A stretch of DNA of 5,607 bases from Chloroflexia bacterium (GTDB lineage: Bacteria; Chloroflexota; Chloroflexia; QHBQ01; JADMIH01), in assembly GCA_025927935.1 (NCBI GenBank), contig JAICKM010000480.1:1-5607 (forward strand), read 5' to 3'. The translations under genes were made by a program, and so were the position numbers. How positions within the stretch are numbered: the first letter of the stretch is position 1; every line of letters starts with the position of its first letter. Positions 5,484 through 5,607 of the stretch are shown one piece after another. Under the pieces are notes generated by a model. The model made no database searches. It worked only from the letters and a program-made list of their open reading frames with translations, and had not been told where the DNA came from.

Positions 5484-5532
5484 CTCCACGCTAAACACGG
5501 ATGGGGTATGCGGCCACCCGGACTACGCGGAG
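5484..5532 (-). promoter_or_regulatory. Candidate S6:S18-responsive leader hairpin of rpsF
   Basis: On the minus strand CTCCGCG (5532-5526) pairs with CGTGGAG (5490-5484), 7 bp with one G-U. Inside this an asymmetric internal loop encloses GGGTG/TACCC (5519-5515 with 5508-5504). CCG trinucleotides occur in the 3' internal loop (5500-5498) and in the apical loop (5513-5511). From memory, the widespread rpsF leader motif that binds the S6:S18 complex is a bulged hairpin with a conserved CCG mimicking 16S rRNA. Position, topology and CCG fit, but I cannot align it to the family consensus here. Confidence 0.45.
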
Positions 5533-5551
5533 CAGAAAGGTCGCGGGCCGG

Positions 5552-5569
5552 GATCGCTGAGGCGCGATC
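5552..5569. repeat. Perfect inverted repeat GATCGC-N6-GCGATC
   Basis: GATCGC (5552-5557) and GCGATC (5564-5569) flank a 6-nt spacer. It lies in the rpsF leader between the terminator-like hairpin and the candidate S6:S18 element. It could be an operator half-site pair or an RNA hairpin. No promoter with good -35 and -10 boxes is apparent around it. Confidence 0.4.
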
Positions 5570-5594
5570 AAAAAAGTAGCTCCCCAAAAGGAGC
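5570..5594 (-). terminator. Terminator-like hairpin at the right edge
   Basis: On the minus strand GCTCC (5594-5590) pairs with GGAGC (5583-5579) around a 6-nt loop, followed by TAC and a run of six T (5575-5570). It would end a transcript entering from beyond position 5607, or act as an attenuator ahead of rpsF. The stem has only 5 pairs and the T-run is offset by 3 nt, so strength is moderate at best. Confidence 0.5.
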
Positions 5595-5607
5595 GCAAGG
5601 CCCGGAC

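Noticed and set aside
5457..5607. Possible promoter for rpsF such as TTGATC near 5572-5567
   Set aside because: No -10-like hexamer lies 16-18 nt downstream; the true promoter may be beyond the window edge.

Overview
The window is a GC-rich stretch of ordinary bacterial chromosome with two gene blocks facing each other. The G+C-rich codon use, the proline/threonine-rich linker in a membrane-anchored foldase, and the combination of a DarA-type PII-like protein with a single-layered rpsF-ssb-rpsR operon suggest a Chloroflexota (Anaerolineae/Caldilineae-like) genome. That placement is an inference from style, not a proven one.

Left block, plus strand: a cyclic-di-AMP receptor of the DarA/PstA family (36-323) overlaps by 4 nt (ATGA) a 566-residue TrmA/RlmD-type, iron-sulfur-containing 23S rRNA m5U methyltransferase (320-2020). 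A 182-nt intergenic stretch follows. It carries a very good sigma70-type promoter with an extended -10 and a GC-rich, structure-prone leader of about 100 nt. The leader ends at a small 83-residue membrane protein of unknown function (2203-2454). Right after that lies an 18-bp bidirectional intrinsic terminator (2480-2519) that closes both blocks.

Right block, minus strand, read from right to left: rpsF (bS6), ssb, rpsR (bS18) and a membrane-anchored parvulin-type peptidyl-prolyl isomerase (PrsA/SurA-like). rpsF-ssb-rpsR is the classic translation/replication operon. The fourth position, often held by rplI, is taken by the foldase, whose Shine-Dalgarno overlaps the rpsR stop codon. The rpsF leader can fold into a bulged hairpin with CCG trinucleotides, which makes it a candidate S6:S18 autoregulatory element. 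A terminator-like hairpin at the right edge marks the end of whatever lies upstream.

The most unusual features are a ~85-residue glycine/tyrosine/proline-arginine-rich N-terminal extension that doubles the length of bS18, the shortened B-loop of the cyclic-di-AMP receptor, and the orphan small membrane protein with its own strong promoter and a PNTG-TM-RRK C-terminus. I found no mobile element, CRISPR array, tRNA or rRNA gene. No clearly new multi-gene system is evident; the leads are individual ones.
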